A stretch of DNA of 64,000 bases, taken from assembly GCF_023823125.1 (NCBI RefSeq), contig NZ_CP090949.1, positions 2,504,001 through 2,568,000 of the forward strand, read 5' to 3'. Positions within the stretch are counted from its first letter, which is position 1; the number at the start of each line of letters is the position of its first letter. The position numbers and the translations under genes are program-made. The stretch comes from Erythrobacter aurantius. Lineage in GTDB: Bacteria > Pseudomonadota > Alphaproteobacteria > Sphingomonadales > Sphingomonadaceae. The notes beneath the pieces were generated by a model that ran no database searches, was not told the DNA's origin, and saw only the letters and a list, made by a program, of their open reading frames with translations. Of this stretch, positions 44,333 through 56,613 are shown piece by piece.

Positions 44333-45028
44333 TCAGCGAGCCGGACGCACGCCGGAAGTCTGAGCTTCCATCATCAGGCGATCCTGCGCGGTCGGGTCAT
44401 GGGCGAGAATCTCGCCCTTGAAGATCCAGACCTTGATGCCGATGATGCCATAAGCAGTCAGCGCTTCGGTTTCAGCGTAATCGATGTTGGCGCGCAGCGT
44501 GTGAAGCGGAACGCGACCTTCGCGATACCATTCGACGCGAGCGATTTCTGCACCACCCAGACGGCCGCCGCAGACGATCTTGATGCCTTCGGCACCCAGA
44601 CGCAGCGCCGACTGAACCGCACGCTTCATGGCGCGACGGAAGGCGACACGGCGAACCAGCTGGTCGGCAATGCCCTGAGCGACGAGCTTGGCGTCGATTT
44701 CCGGCTTGCGGATTTCGACGATGTTCAGCTTTACTTCGCTTTCGGTCATGGTCGACAGCTTCGAACGCAGCTTTTCGATGTCTGCGCCCTTCTTGCCGAT
44801 GATGACACCCGGACGGGCAGCGTAGATCGAAACGCGGCACAGCTTGGCCGGACGCTCGATCACGACTTTCGAGATGGCTGCCTGCGGCAGGTTCGCAAGG
44901 ATGTACTTGCGCATCTCGATGTCTTCCTTGAGCAGACGCGCATAGTCACGCCCTTCGGCGTACCAGCGGCTGTCCCAGGTGCGGTTGATCTGCAGGCGCA
45001 GACCGATCGGATTGCTCTTCTGGCCCAT
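44333..45028 (-). CDS. rpsC: 30S ribosomal protein S3
   Basis: 231 residues, [40 protein letters not shown], with KH domain [18 protein letters not shown] and C-terminal [11 protein letters not shown]. Confidence 0.98.
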   Translation of the reverse strand: MGQKSNPIGLRLQINRTWDSRWYAEGRDYARLLKEDIEMRKYILANLPQAAISKVVIERPAKLCRVSIYAARPGVIIGKKGADIEKLRSKLSTMTESEVKLNIVEIRKPEIDAKLVAQGIADQLVRRVAFRRAMKRAVQSALRLGAEGIKIVCGGRLGGAEIARVEWYREGRVPLHTLRANIDYAETEALTAYGIIGIKVWIFKGEILAHDPTAQDRLMMEAQTSGVRPAR

Positions 45029-45031
45029 GGT

Positions 45032-45412
45032 TTACGCCTCTTCTGCTTGTTCGCGAACGACGATGCGCAGCTTGCTGAACGGCTTCAGGATGCGGGTCGA
45101 CTTGCCACGGCCACGAGTGTGAAACCGCTTCATGGTGATCGACTTGCCCACCGAAGCCTCGGCAACGATGAGAGCATCGACGTCGAGATCATGGTTGTTT
45201 TCCGCGTTGGCGATCGCCGAAGCCAGAACCTTGCTGGCATCCTTGGCCATCGCCTTGCGCGAAAACGCGAGGATGTTCATGGCCTCTTCGGCCTTCTTGC
45301 CGCGGATCAGTTCGGCAACGAGGTTAAGCTTCTGCGCCGAACCACGGATGGTGGTGCCGACGGCCAGTGCCTCGTTGTCCGCAACGCGGCGGGGAGACTT
45401 TGCCTTGCCCAT
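45032..45412 (-). CDS. rplV: 50S ribosomal protein L22
   Basis: 126 residues with the tunnel-lining loop [18 protein letters not shown] near the C-terminus, and an N-terminus [16 protein letters not shown] slightly longer than E. coli. Shares 1 bp with rpsS. Confidence 0.98.
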   Translation of the reverse strand: MGKAKSPRRVADNEALAVGTTIRGSAQKLNLVAELIRGKKAEEAMNILAFSRKAMAKDASKVLASAIANAENNHDLDVDALIVAEASVGKSITMKRFHTRGRGKSTRILKPFSKLRIVVREQAEEA

Positions 45413-45687
45413 TAGCGCTTGCCCTTCTTGTCGGCAGCGTGGCCGGGGAAGTTGCGCGTGGGCGCGAATTCACCAAGCTTGTGACCGACCATTTCTTCCG
45501 AAACCGAAACGGGGATGAATTTCTGCCCGTTGTAGACGTTGAACGTCAGACCAACGAACTGCGGGAGGATCGTCGAACGACGCGACCAGGTCTTGATCGG
45601 CTTCGAGTTTCCAGCGTCCTGTGCCTCTTCGGCCTTCTTGAGAAGGCTGAGCTCGACAAACGGACCTTTCCAGACGGAACGTGCCAT
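45412..45687 (-). CDS. rpsS: 30S ribosomal protein S19
   Basis: 91 residues, [22 protein letters not shown], with [22 protein letters not shown] and [24 protein letters not shown]. Confidence 0.98.
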   Translation of the reverse strand: MARSVWKGPFVELSLLKKAEEAQDAGNSKPIKTWSRRSTILPQFVGLTFNVYNGQKFIPVSVSEEMVGHKLGEFAPTRNFPGHAADKKGKR

Positions 45688-45694
45688 TGCCTAG

Positions 45695-46531
45695 TTACCT
45701 CTTCTTCTTCGCGTGGCGCGAACGGATGATCATCTTGTCCGTCTGCTTGTTGTTGCGGGTACGGGCGCCCTTGGTCGGCTTGCCCCACGGGGTCACCGGG
45801 TGACGGCCACCGCTGGTGCGGCCTTCACCACCACCGTGCGGGTGATCGACCGGGTTCTTTGCGACACCACGGGTAAGCGGACGACGGCCCTTCCAACGGG
45901 TTCGACCGGCCTTGCCGAAGTTCTGGTTCTGGTTGTCAGGGTTCGAAACCGCTCCAACCGTACCCATGCAATCGGCGCGCAGGTAACGCTGTTCACCCGA
46001 GTTGAGGCGAACGATGACCATGCCACGGTCACGACCGACGAGCTGGACGTAAGCGCCTGCCGAACGGGCGATCTGACCGCCCTTGCCCGGCTTCATCTCG
46101 ACGTTGTGGCAGATCGTGCCGACCGGCATCTGACCCAGAAGCATGGCATTGCCCGGCTTCGTGTCGGTCTTTTCGCCAGCGACGACCGTGTCACCCACAG
46201 CAAGGCGCTGAGGAGCGATGATGTAGGCCAGTTCGCCATCTTCGTACTTGAGCAGCGCGATGAAGGCGGTGCGGTTGGGATCGTATTCGATCCGCTCGAC
46301 CGTTGCCGGCATGTCCCACTTGCGACGCTTGAAGTCGATGAAGCGGTACTTCTGCTTGTGACCACCGGCGATGCCGCGCGAAGTCACGTGACCCTTGTTG
46401 TTGCGACCGCCGGTCTTGCGCTTGCCTTCGGTCAGCGCCTTGACGGGGCCACCTTTGTGCAGAGTCGACTTGTCGACCAGGATCAGGCCGCGGCGAGCCG
46501 GGCTTGTCGGTTTATAGTTCTTGAGTGCCAT
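45695..46531 (-). CDS. rplB: 50S ribosomal protein L2
   Basis: 278 residues, [20 protein letters not shown], with the [29 protein letters not shown] region needed for peptidyl-transferase assembly. Confidence 0.98.
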   Translation of the reverse strand: MALKNYKPTSPARRGLILVDKSTLHKGGPVKALTEGKRKTGGRNNKGHVTSRGIAGGHKQKYRFIDFKRRKWDMPATVERIEYDPNRTAFIALLKYEDGELAYIIAPQRLAVGDTVVAGEKTDTKPGNAMLLGQMPVGTICHNVEMKPGKGGQIARSAGAYVQLVGRDRGMVIVRLNSGEQRYLRADCMGTVGAVSNPDNQNQNFGKAGRTRWKGRRPLTRGVAKNPVDHPHGGGEGRTSGGRHPVTPWGKPTKGARTRNNKQTDKMIIRSRHAKKKR

Positions 46532-46532
46532 C

Positions 46533-46844
46533 TCAGTTCACCTTCTCGGTGATGTCGATCATCTCACCGTCGGCGAGACGGACGACAGCCTTCTTGAAAT
46601 CCGAACGCTTGTAGGGCTTGCCCTTCCAGCGCTTCGACTTGCCCTTGCTCAGGAGCGTGTTCACCGAAACGACCTTCGTTGAATAGATCGCTTCGACCGC
46701 TTCCTTGATCTGCGGCTTGGTCGCGTCGTTCGCCACCTTGAACACCACCGCGTTGTTTTCCGACGCCATGGTCGACTTTTCGGTGATGTGCGGTGCGAGG
46801 ATCACGTCGTAGTGCCGCGCGTCGATGCCGTCCTTCTTAGCCAT
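46533..46844 (-). CDS. rplW: 50S ribosomal protein L23
   Basis: 103 residues with [20 protein letters not shown] and the internal loop [20 protein letters not shown]. Overlaps rplD by 8 bp. Confidence 0.98.
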   Translation of the reverse strand: MAKKDGIDARHYDVILAPHITEKSTMASENNAVVFKVANDATKPQIKEAVEAIYSTKVVSVNTLLSKGKSKRWKGKPYKRSDFKKAVVRLADGEMIDITEKVN

Positions 46845-47460
46845 TGAAGCGCGCCTCCAGCTTGGCGACAGCGTCCTTGGTCAGGACGAGCGTGTCGTGG
46901 TTGAGGATGTCGTAGACATTGGCGCCGGCAGCCGGGAGGACGTTCACGCCCTTGAGGTTGCCCGCAGCCTGACGGAAACCGGCGTCAACGGCTTCACCGT
47001 CGATAACCAGCACCTTGCCTGCAAAACCGGCCTTCTCGAAGTGACCCTTGAGAGCCTTCGTCTTGGCGTCCTTGAGCTCAAGGCTGTCGATCACGACCAG
47101 GCCGCTCTTGGCCTTGGTGCTCAGGGCCATCTTGAGGCCGAGGGCACGGATCTTCTTGTTGAGCGACGGATTGAAGTCGCGCTTGCGAGCACCGTGAGCC
47201 TTGCCGCCGCCGATGAAAATCGGAGCTGCACGGTCACCGTGACGAGCGCCACCCGAACCCTTCTGGTTGCCGAACTTCTTGCCGGTACGCGCGACATCCG
47301 AACGCTCACGCGTCGGACGTGCGGTGGCACGACGCTTTTCCAGCTGCCAGGTCACGACCCGGTGCAGGATGTCAGCGCGCGGCTCAACGCCGAACACTGC
47401 ATCCGACAGCTCGATGTCGCCCGACGCCTTCCCGTCGATTTTCTGGACCTTCACCTTCAT
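46837..47460 (-). CDS. rplD: 50S ribosomal protein L4
   Basis: 207 residues with [31 protein letters not shown] and [17 protein letters not shown]. In gammaproteobacteria L4 is the autoregulator of the S10 operon; here that is only a hypothesis. Confidence 0.98.
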   Translation of the reverse strand: MKVKVQKIDGKASGDIELSDAVFGVEPRADILHRVVTWQLEKRRATARPTRERSDVARTGKKFGNQKGSGGARHGDRAAPIFIGGGKAHGARKRDFNPSLNKKIRALGLKMALSTKAKSGLVVIDSLELKDAKTKALKGHFEKAGFAGKVLVIDGEAVDAGFRQAAGNLKGVNVLPAAGANVYDILNHDTLVLTKDAVAKLEARFNG

Positions 47461-47463
47461 GGC

Positions 47464-48264
47464 TTAGCCTTCCTTGTTTTCTTCGCTGGCCGGAGCATCC
47501 GCAGCGGGAGCTTCGGTCACGGCGACATCTTCAGCGGCGACGTCAGCCACTGCGGGCGTTTCGTCGGCCTGCGGAGCCTTGGCTTCGACGACAGCGCCGG
47601 GGAACGGCACGCCTTCGGGCATCGGCAGCTTGATCGCGTCGCGAACCAGCAGCCAGCCATTCTTCGAGCCCGGAACCGAGCCCTTGATGAACAGGAGGCC
47701 ACGATCGGCGTCGGTGCGAACCACTTCGAGGTTCATCTGGGTGCGCTGACGGTCACCCATGTGACCAGCCATCTTCTTACCCTTGAACACGCGGCCCGGA
47801 TCCTGACGGTTACCCGTCGAACCGTGCGCACGGTGGGTGATGGAGACGCCGTGCGATGCACGCATACCACCGAAGCCCCAACGCTTCATGGCGCCGGCAA
47901 AGCCCTTGCCCTGCGTGTGGCCGGTGATGTCGACCTTCTGGCCGGCAACGAAGTGATCGGCGCTGATCAGCGAGCCGACGGGCACGAGGCCGTCTTCGCT
48001 TTCGACGCGGAATTCCGCGACGCGCTTTTTCAGGCCAACGCCAGCCTTCGCGAAATGTTCGCGCTGGGGCTTGGCAACGTTCTTTTGCTTGGCTTCGCCA
48101 GCACCCAGCTGGACAGCGTAGTAGCCGTCATTGTCTGCGGTGCGGTGAGAGACAACCTGACAATCTTCCAATGCGAGAACGGTAACGGGCACGTGCCGTC
48201 CGTCCTCCTGGAAGAGGCGGGTCATCCCGACTTTCTTTGCGATCACGCCGGTGCGCATCGTCAT
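47464..48264 (-). CDS. rplC: 50S ribosomal protein L3 with acidic C-terminal tail
   Basis: 266 residues, [22 protein letters not shown], with the core motif [23 protein letters not shown]-terminal Ala/Glu/Pro-rich extension of about 45 residues (starting [14 protein letters not shown]) goes beyond E. coli L3 and is probably disordered. AAGGAG precedes the ATG. A 260-bp spacer separates it from rpsJ. Confidence 0.97.
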   Translation of the reverse strand: MTMRTGVIAKKVGMTRLFQEDGRHVPVTVLALEDCQVVSHRTADNDGYYAVQLGAGEAKQKNVAKPQREHFAKAGVGLKKRVAEFRVESEDGLVPVGSLISADHFVAGQKVDITGHTQGKGFAGAMKRWGFGGMRASHGVSITHRAHGSTGNRQDPGRVFKGKKMAGHMGDRQRTQMNLEVVRTDADRGLLFIKGSVPGSKNGWLLVRDAIKLPMPEGVPFPGAVVEAKAPQADETPAVADVAAEDVAVTEAPAADAPASEENKEG

Positions 48265-48524
48265 TACTCCTTACAGAGGCACCCAGGGGACCATCCCACA
48301 GGGTGCGTGATTGCTCTTTGGCCAACCCAAATTTTTATGCTGCAACCCCCGTCCGGGTTGAATGCCAACTTGCCCGACGGGCAATCTGGCGAGACGGAGG
48401 ACGCAGCCCGGTAACGACCGGCGGTATCCAGATGTCTTGCCGGACCAAAATCCGGCGGGGCCATCAGGGACCCCGAATTCCCGGCAAATTTTACGTCCTG
48501 CCGAAGGACGGCCAACCAAGCAGC
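48265..48524 (-). promoter_or_regulatory. Long structured spacer between rpsJ and rplC
   Basis: No credible gene. In the minus strand it holds stems GTCC-TTCGGCA-GGAC, GCCGGA...TCCGGC, TTGCCC-GTC-GGGCAA, and, just before the rplC ribosome-binding site, GCACCC (48301-48306) with GGGTGC (48279-48284) enclosing GGGA-TGG-TCCC. The rpsJ-rplC junction is usually short. A regulatory leader or processing element is possible. Confidence 0.4.
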
Positions 48525-48836
48525 TTAGGCGAGCTTGATTTCCACGTTCACGCCCGCAGCGAGGTCGAGCTTCATCAGCGCGTCGACGGTCTGGGCGTTG
48601 GGCTGCACAATATCGAGCAGCCGCTTGTAGGTGCGCACCTCGAACTGCTCACGCGACTTCTTGTCGATGTGCGGGCCGCGGTTCACGGTGAACTTCTCGA
48701 TACGCGTCGGCATGGGAATGGGGCCACGAATAAGAGCACCCGTGCGACGCGCCGTGTCTGCAATCTCACCAGTTGCCTGGTCGAGAACGCGGTGGTCAAA
48801 TGCCTTGAGGCGAATACGGATGTTCTGTGCTTCCAT
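48525..48836 (-). CDS. rpsJ: 30S ribosomal protein S10
   Basis: 103 residues, [23 protein letters not shown], with [30 protein letters not shown]. Also known as the NusE antitermination factor. First gene of the S10 operon. Confidence 0.98.
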   Translation of the reverse strand: MEAQNIRIRLKAFDHRVLDQATGEIADTARRTGALIRGPIPMPTRIEKFTVNRGPHIDKKSREQFEVRTYKRLLDIVQPNAQTVDALMKLDLAAGVNVEIKLA

Positions 48837-48880
48837 TACCTATACCGATGCGAAAGAGCCAAGGAGCCTGTTACAGCTCC

Positions 48881-48928
48881 CAAAAATAAAAGGCCCACCC
48901 AAACCCGGTCTGCCGGAAGCGGGAGGCC
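48881..48928 (-). terminator. Terminator-like hairpin in the rpsJ leader, possible attenuator
   Basis: On the minus strand GGCCTCCC (48921-48928) pairs imperfectly with GGGTGGGCC (48892-48900), enclosing CCGGTCTGCCGG-type inner pairs, and then CTTTTATTTTT (48881-48891). It lies 45 bp before rpsJ and downstream of a promoter-like sequence, so it looks like a leader attenuator. Confidence 0.5.
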
Positions 48929-48975
48929 CCATGAATTTCGTTGCAGGCGAAACGAATCTCGCCAGCGATGGCGCG

Positions 48976-49004
48976 CGTATATCGACACACCCGGATTCTG
49001 GCAA
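48976..49004 (-). promoter_or_regulatory. Candidate promoter of the S10 operon
   Basis: Minus strand TTGCCA (48999-49004), 17-base spacer, TATACG (48976-48981). It follows the tuf terminator and precedes a leader of about 135 bases before rpsJ. Confidence 0.5.
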
Positions 49005-49076
49005 CCCCGAAGTGTCATGATTTTTCGCGTGACCAGTGCAGCCTACCCACCCCTGATTTTCGGGAAAATAGGCCTC

Positions 49077-49117
49077 ACATAAATTGGGGCCCGGCTCACC
49101 TTGGTGAACCGGGCCCC
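49077..49117 (-). terminator. Intrinsic terminator after tuf
   Basis: GGGGCCCGG-C-TCACC-TT-GGTGA-A-CCGGGCCCC (49086-49117), a nearly perfect stem-loop, is followed on the minus strand by AATTTATG. It separates the str and S10 transcripts. Confidence 0.75.
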
Positions 49118-49148
49118 GAATTCATCCGCCCCTTCAGGAGCAAACGGA

Positions 49149-50339
<1,191 letters not shown>

Positions 50340-50433
50340 TTCTCTGTATTACCTTCTGTGCTGGATTTGATTGTTTGCGGGAGAAAAGGCGGCCCCGCTG
50401 AATCAGGCGCCGCCCCTAGCCTTGCTTGATGAG

Positions 50434-52566
<2,133 letters not shown>

Positions 52567-52677
52567 TTGCAAATTCCTTGGTTCTAGAGAGTGGGGAGCC
52601 GCCGTTTGCGCGGGTCGGCCCCCATATAGTTACGATTGTGACAACCGAAAGACGAAAGCCCCGGCCGTCCACAACCA

Positions 52678-53148
52678 TTACCAGCGATAGTGCGAGAAGG
52701 CGCGGTTGGCGTCAGCCATGCGGTGCGTGTCTTCACGCTTCTTCACCGCATTGCCACGGTTGTTCGCCGCATCCATCAGCTCGCCCGAAAGGCGGGCCGA
52801 CATGGTGGTTTCAGGACGACCGCGCGCGGCCGAGATCAGCCAGCGGATCGCAAGCGCCTGGGCACGCTCGGGGCGAACCTCGACCGGCACCTGATAGGTC
52901 GCACCACCAACACGGCGGCTGCGCACTTCGACCTGCGGCTTCACATTGTTGAGCGCGTCATGGAACAGCTGCACAGGATCGGCCTTGGCCTTGGCTTCAA
53001 CCGCGTCAAGCGCGCTGTAGACGATACCTTCGGCAACCGACTTCTTACCGTCGAGCATCAGGTTGTTCATGAACTTCGAAAGGACCTGATCACCAAACTT
53101 GGGATCGGGCAGGATGACCCGCTTTTCGGGACGACGACGACGTGACAT
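52678..53148 (-). CDS. rpsG: 30S ribosomal protein S7
   Basis: 156 residues, [20 protein letters not shown], with [19 protein letters not shown] and the C-terminal [13 protein letters not shown]. Second gene of the str operon, 128 bp after rpsL with repeats between. Confidence 0.98.
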   Translation of the reverse strand: MSRRRRPEKRVILPDPKFGDQVLSKFMNNLMLDGKKSVAEGIVYSALDAVEAKAKADPVQLFHDALNNVKPQVEVRSRRVGGATYQVPVEVRPERAQALAIRWLISAARGRPETTMSARLSGELMDAANNRGNAVKKREDTHRMADANRAFSHYRW

Positions 53149-53177
53149 TTCTATGTCTCCAATATCTCTTGTTCGTC

Positions 53178-53262
53178 GGCCCGCACTTGATGCGGGCCAA
53201 GGCTTCTTCTTTCAGGCGTTGCGCGAGCCAGAAGTAGGCCGAACCCCGCATCAAGTGCGGGG
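53178..53262. repeat. Inverted pair of REP-like palindromes between rpsL and rpsG
   Basis: GGCCCGCA-CTTGA-TGCGGGCC (53178-53198) and CCCCGCA-TCAAG-TGCGGGG (53244-53262) are inverted copies of the unit CCCGCACTTGATGCGGG. Palindromic pairs like this resemble BIME elements. They lie in an essential operon, where they could fold, slow, or stabilise the mRNA. Confidence 0.75.
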
Positions 53263-53276
53263 TGACGCAAAACGGG

Positions 53277-53648
53277 TTACTTGGGCCTTTTCGCCCCGTA
53301 CTTCGAACGCGACTGCTTGCGATCCTTCACGCCCTGCGTGTCGAGCACGCCGCGAAGGACGTGGTAACGAACGCCGGGAAGGTCGCGCACACGGCCGCCG
53401 CGGATCAGCACGACGCTGTGTTCCTGCAGGTTGTGGCCTTCGCCCGGAATGTAGGAGATGACTTCGCGCTGGTTCGTCAGGCGCACCTTGGCAACCTTGC
53501 GCAGAGCGGAGTTCGGCTTCTTCGGCGTCGTCGTATAGACGCGCGTGCAGACACCGCGCTTCTGCGGGTTCTGCTCCATCGCAGGGACCTTTGACTTGGC
53601 CTTCTGCGGAGTGCGGCCCTTGCGGACCAGCTGGTTGATCGTCGGCAT
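53277..53648 (-). CDS. rpsL: 30S ribosomal protein S12
   Basis: 123 residues, [19 protein letters not shown], with the decoding-centre motif [18 protein letters not shown] and [28 protein letters not shown]. The Lys at the streptomycin-resistance position (KKPNSA) is wild type. First gene of the str operon. Confidence 0.98.
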   Translation of the reverse strand: MPTINQLVRKGRTPQKAKSKVPAMEQNPQKRGVCTRVYTTTPKKPNSALRKVAKVRLTNQREVISYIPGEGHNLQEHSVVLIRGGRVRDLPGVRYHVLRGVLDTQGVKDRKQSRSKYGAKRPK

Positions 53649-53921
53649 TAAGTTCTCACTTCACCTTTTTTGCCGACCCTTCCGGGCGGGAAACCGGTTC
53701 CCACTTTCCCTGAAGGGATCGGTGCGGAGGTGACAACCCAGACCGTTCATGCGTGGAGTGAGGCTTGGCAAAACCCGCTCGTGCTGACCCTGCCGAAACA
53801 TGACAGGAACCGCGCAGCGGCGTATCGACCAAGCTGAAACGCTCCACCCAAAACGGCCCTTCGGCCACCGGGTTACTTTGACAGCCGCCCCGCACTCCCC
53901 TTCCCGAAGGATCAGGGGAGC
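53649..53921 (-). other. Upstream region of the str operon
   Basis: No gene recognised. Likely holds the rpsL promoter and leader, but no clean -35/-10 pair was found. Confidence 0.4.
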
Positions 53922-53956
53922 CAATAGAAAAGGCCTTGGCATGACACGCAAGGCCT
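53922..53956 (-). terminator. Terminator downstream of the toroid/HEPN-like gene
   Basis: AGGCCTTG (53931-53938) pairs with CAAGGCCT (53949-53956) around ten bases; on the minus strand TTTTCTATT follows (53922-53930). It ends transcription of the gene at 54082-55659, about 125 bp after its stop, before the str operon. Confidence 0.65.
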
Positions 53957-54081
53957 GCAGGACGAACCGGCAATGTTCAGCTCTATTGTTCGAAAGCAGA
54001 GGTTCGCGGGTGAGCGCGAGCCATGCCTCCGGATGCGGCGCCGTTAGCGGGGAACGGGGGGCGGGTCAAGGGGGAGGCGAA

Positions 54082-55659
54082 TCACAAAAGAAAACCAGGA
54101 ATCATCTCGTTCATGAACCTCCGGACTGTTTCTCGATGCCTCTGAACCTCAGACTTGTCTGGAAACCTTACCTTATGCACCACTTCATCGCGTAGGTTCG
54201 CCAATTCACGTAACTGTGTTCGATAAGGAAGCGATCCACCTTCTGGTATCTGTCCTGCCAATGCGCTCCGCCTCTCCAGCGCACCTAGCGCCTCCCTCAA
54301 GCCGACGGTTTTTCCTTGATCATTAGAATATGGCTCAGGCGGATCTAAAGTCTGATGGAGAGCATAGCAAAAAAACTCACTCGCCATATGAAGCCCAATT
54401 ATCGCCATCTGCCGACCGACGATCTCATCGCTATCGGTGCTCTCAGACGCAATGAAAAAGTGCTCTTTAGCAAGATCTACAAAACCCGCTTCTCGCGAAA
54501 ACTTCGGTGCCGAATCAATTAGTGCCTCCGCGACAATGGCATTCAATGTTTCTGACGCTCGCCCACGCAAATCCCATAGTCCGTCTGGCCGTTGCTTACT
54601 CAAAAGAAAGCGTTCAGCCCCATCAATCTCCCTATGATAGTGGTCCTCATCAGTGCGCCTAAGCGCATCTAAAACCAGAGCAGTGACAAATGCCTCACCC
54701 TTTCTGCCATCCAAATGGGCCCAGCCCCCGTCTTTACGCTGCACTCCCGACAACCAGTCGCAAGCAGAATAGACGGAATTCCTTACGTGCTCATCCGATA
54801 GGCCGAAAAATGTGCCCAATCCAACGGCAATCGCAGCAGTTGCCATGACGTTCGGCTGGATCGCTGGGCCATGACCAGACATCCAACACCCCTCTGGTCT
54901 TTGCCACCTAAGGAGTGCCCGAAAATATTGTCTCGCTGGCCTAAATATCGCGCTTCTTATCCTCAGGTCTCTTACAGCTGCAATCAGAGACCAAGGGCCT
55001 TCACTTGGATATGGAACCTCGAAATTGATGTTGGGAGCGTCCTTGATGGACTCAAATGCGGCGCCAAATTCCGCATGGTACCACTCCCTGACGTCTGAGA
55101 GATACCGTTCTTTAGTACGCCCAGTAAGATAACTTGAGAATCTACAAACATAAAGCCAATGTATTAGTGTAATGTATCCATTATAATCTTCAATTGCATC
55201 TCGTGAAAAATTTCGTCCCAGACTATCCTCTTCGATCCATTTATTTTCTAGACATATAGACCAGTAAGCAATGTTCCCCTCTACTTCGGCGTTAGCACAA
55301 AGGCCGGCGGCAGTCTTGATCTTTGAAGAAGGAATCTTCTCCAACGACGCAATGAGTTTTCTTTGATATCGCGATATGATCTTGGCGAGTTCAGTGTCCT
55401 CACGCATACCTTCCTCAGCATCTGCATAATCGAACACCATCTCTGCGGTTGGATTCTTCCCTCGCGACCCATGCGGTTTTGCTTGCGAGATCAATGCTGA
55501 CACCGATGTCGCTATGTCGGTCCGCCGATGCCCGTCAATTTCACCATGCTTTTTCGACAATGCAACAAATACGAGGTTCCTTTGCGCCAACGAGATATAC
55601 TTGAGTTTGACAAGGCATTGGGCGATCTGGGCCGAAAGTCGGTTGATCTCATTCATCAT
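54082..55659 (-). CDS. Alpha/alpha-toroid (terpenoid-cyclase-like) protein with HEPN-like C-terminus
   Basis: A 525-residue soluble protein; no signal peptide. Residues about 225-400 hold repeats of the squalene-cyclase/prenyltransferase toroid type: QRPEGCW (253-259), QRKDGGW (307-313) and QRPDGLW (356-362), each followed by a helix. Residues 400-525 are helical with RDEVVH at 490-495, an R-x4-H pattern as in HEPN ribonucleases. The N-terminal 220 residues are unrecognised. AT-rich DNA against a GC-rich background indicates transfer. No partner gene on the same strand. Start ATG 55659 or 55656. A sensor-plus-RNase role is inference only. Confidence 0.7.
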   Translation of the reverse strand: MMNEINRLSAQIAQCLVKLKYISLAQRNLVFVALSKKHGEIDGHRRTDIATSVSALISQAKPHGSRGKNPTAEMVFDYADAEEGMREDTELAKIISRYQRKLIASLEKIPSSKIKTAAGLCANAEVEGNIAYWSICLENKWIEEDSLGRNFSRDAIEDYNGYITLIHWLYVCRFSSYLTGRTKERYLSDVREWYHAEFGAAFESIKDAPNINFEVPYPSEGPWSLIAAVRDLRIRSAIFRPARQYFRALLRWQRPEGCWMSGHGPAIQPNVMATAAIAVGLGTFFGLSDEHVRNSVYSACDWLSGVQRKDGGWAHLDGRKGEAFVTALVLDALRRTDEDHYHREIDGAERFLLSKQRPDGLWDLRGRASETLNAIVAEALIDSAPKFSREAGFVDLAKEHFFIASESTDSDEIVGRQMAIIGLHMASEFFCYALHQTLDPPEPYSNDQGKTVGLREALGALERRSALAGQIPEGGSLPYRTQLRELANLRDEVVHKVRFPDKSEVQRHRETVRRFMNEMIPGFLL

Positions 55660-55917
55660 ATTTCTCGGTTTTTTTGGGCCAATATTCTGCCGGCTATTCT
55701 AGCAATTTTCCGGAAACCGCCAATGGGGGTGGAAGAATCGACTATCGATAGCTGGTGCAACAATCAGCGGCGTGGGTGCCGGAAAGGTGAGCGCCCGACC
55801 CGAGCGACGCCGGAGCACACCGGCGGCTACCTAGCGAGAACGAAGGCGTGAATGCGTTCTCGCTAGGCAAACAACCAATTTTCCTACTCCCCCAAAATCT
55901 GCAATCTACCCGTGGCT
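55660..55917. other. Intergenic region with a perfect 13-bp inverted repeat
   Basis: CCTAGCGAGAACG (55830-55842) and CGTTCTCGCTAGG (55855-55867) form a perfect inverted repeat with a 12-base loop. It lies about 50 bp upstream of the HTH gene and could be an operator or a terminator without T-run. The remainder near 55660 is AT-rich. No gene seen. Confidence 0.45.
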
Positions 55918-56613
55918 ATGCCCAAGCCACCCTCCCTCACCCCCACCCGCGCCACTCCCCGCCAAGCCACCAGTGCCGTCGCTCATACCGCCCCTCCCCC
56001 GGCGCCGGACGATCCATTGCTCGCCTTCGCGCCGGTTCCGCACAAGGCTCCGCGGCGCAATTCGATCACGGCTGACTTGCAGCGCGCCTTCATCGCTCAT
56101 CTTGCCGCCACCGGCATCGTCTCGGAGGCGGCGCGGCATATCGGCAAGTCGATGGAGGCGCTTTACAAGCTGCGGCAGCGGCCCGGGGCCGAGGGCTTTC
56201 GGCATGCGTGGGATGCGGCGATCGATCGCGGAGTTGCGCGGCTGGAGGCGGGCGCGCTGGCGCGGGCGATTGCGGGGGAGGAGCGGCTCGTCGTGTCGGG
56301 CGGTCAGGTGCTGGGCACGGAAATCCGCCATAATGACGCGCTCACCATGTTCTTCCTGCGGCACCGGCGGCCCGAACGCTATGGCGCGGGAGCGCTTGTT
56401 CCGGGGCATCCGGCCTATGAGGCGCTCAAGGCGCAGTTGCGGGCCGAGTGGGAGGAGGAAAAGCGGGCCGAGCGCCAGTCGCCGGATAACCGCGCGGCCA
56501 ACATCGCCTTTTTCACCGAGCTGCGCGAGAAATGGCGCGAGCAGTGGGAGCGTGAACGGGAGTTTCAGGCCGCTGGTGCTGGCGGCGGCGGGTCTGATGC
56601 GAGCCTGCCGTAA
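55918..56613 (+). CDS. Terminase-small-subunit-like HTH protein
   Basis: A 231-residue protein from ATG 55918 (GTG 55912 is an alternative). N-terminal 45 residues Pro/Ala-rich. A helix-turn-helix is at about 66-88 (IVSEAARHIGKSMEALYKLRQRP), then AWDAAIDRG, then EERLVVSGGQVLGTEIRHNDALTMFFL and HRRPERYG. The C-terminus is a charged helix ending in Gly-rich residues. Domain order matches the gene at 1-851. DNA binding is inferred; no prophage is visible. The stop overlaps the convergent GNAT gene by 49 bp. Confidence 0.7.
   Translation: MPKPPSLTPTRATPRQATSAVAHTAPPPAPDDPLLAFAPVPHKAPRRNSITADLQRAFIAHLAATGIVSEAARHIGKSMEALYKLRQRPGAEGFRHAWDAAIDRGVARLEAGALARAIAGEERLVVSGGQVLGTEIRHNDALTMFFLRHRRPERYGAGALVPGHPAYEALKAQLRAEWEEEKRAERQSPDNRAANIAFFTELREKWREQWEREREFQAAGAGGGGSDASLP

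Noticed and set aside
43862..45415. 517-codon plus-strand frame across rplP-rpsC-rplV
   Set aside because: It is antisense to several certain ribosomal genes. Similar frames over tuf, fusA and rpoA were also rejected.
48271..48519. Short frame in the rpsJ-rplC spacer
   Set aside because: Composition is not protein-like and stem-loops explain the region better.
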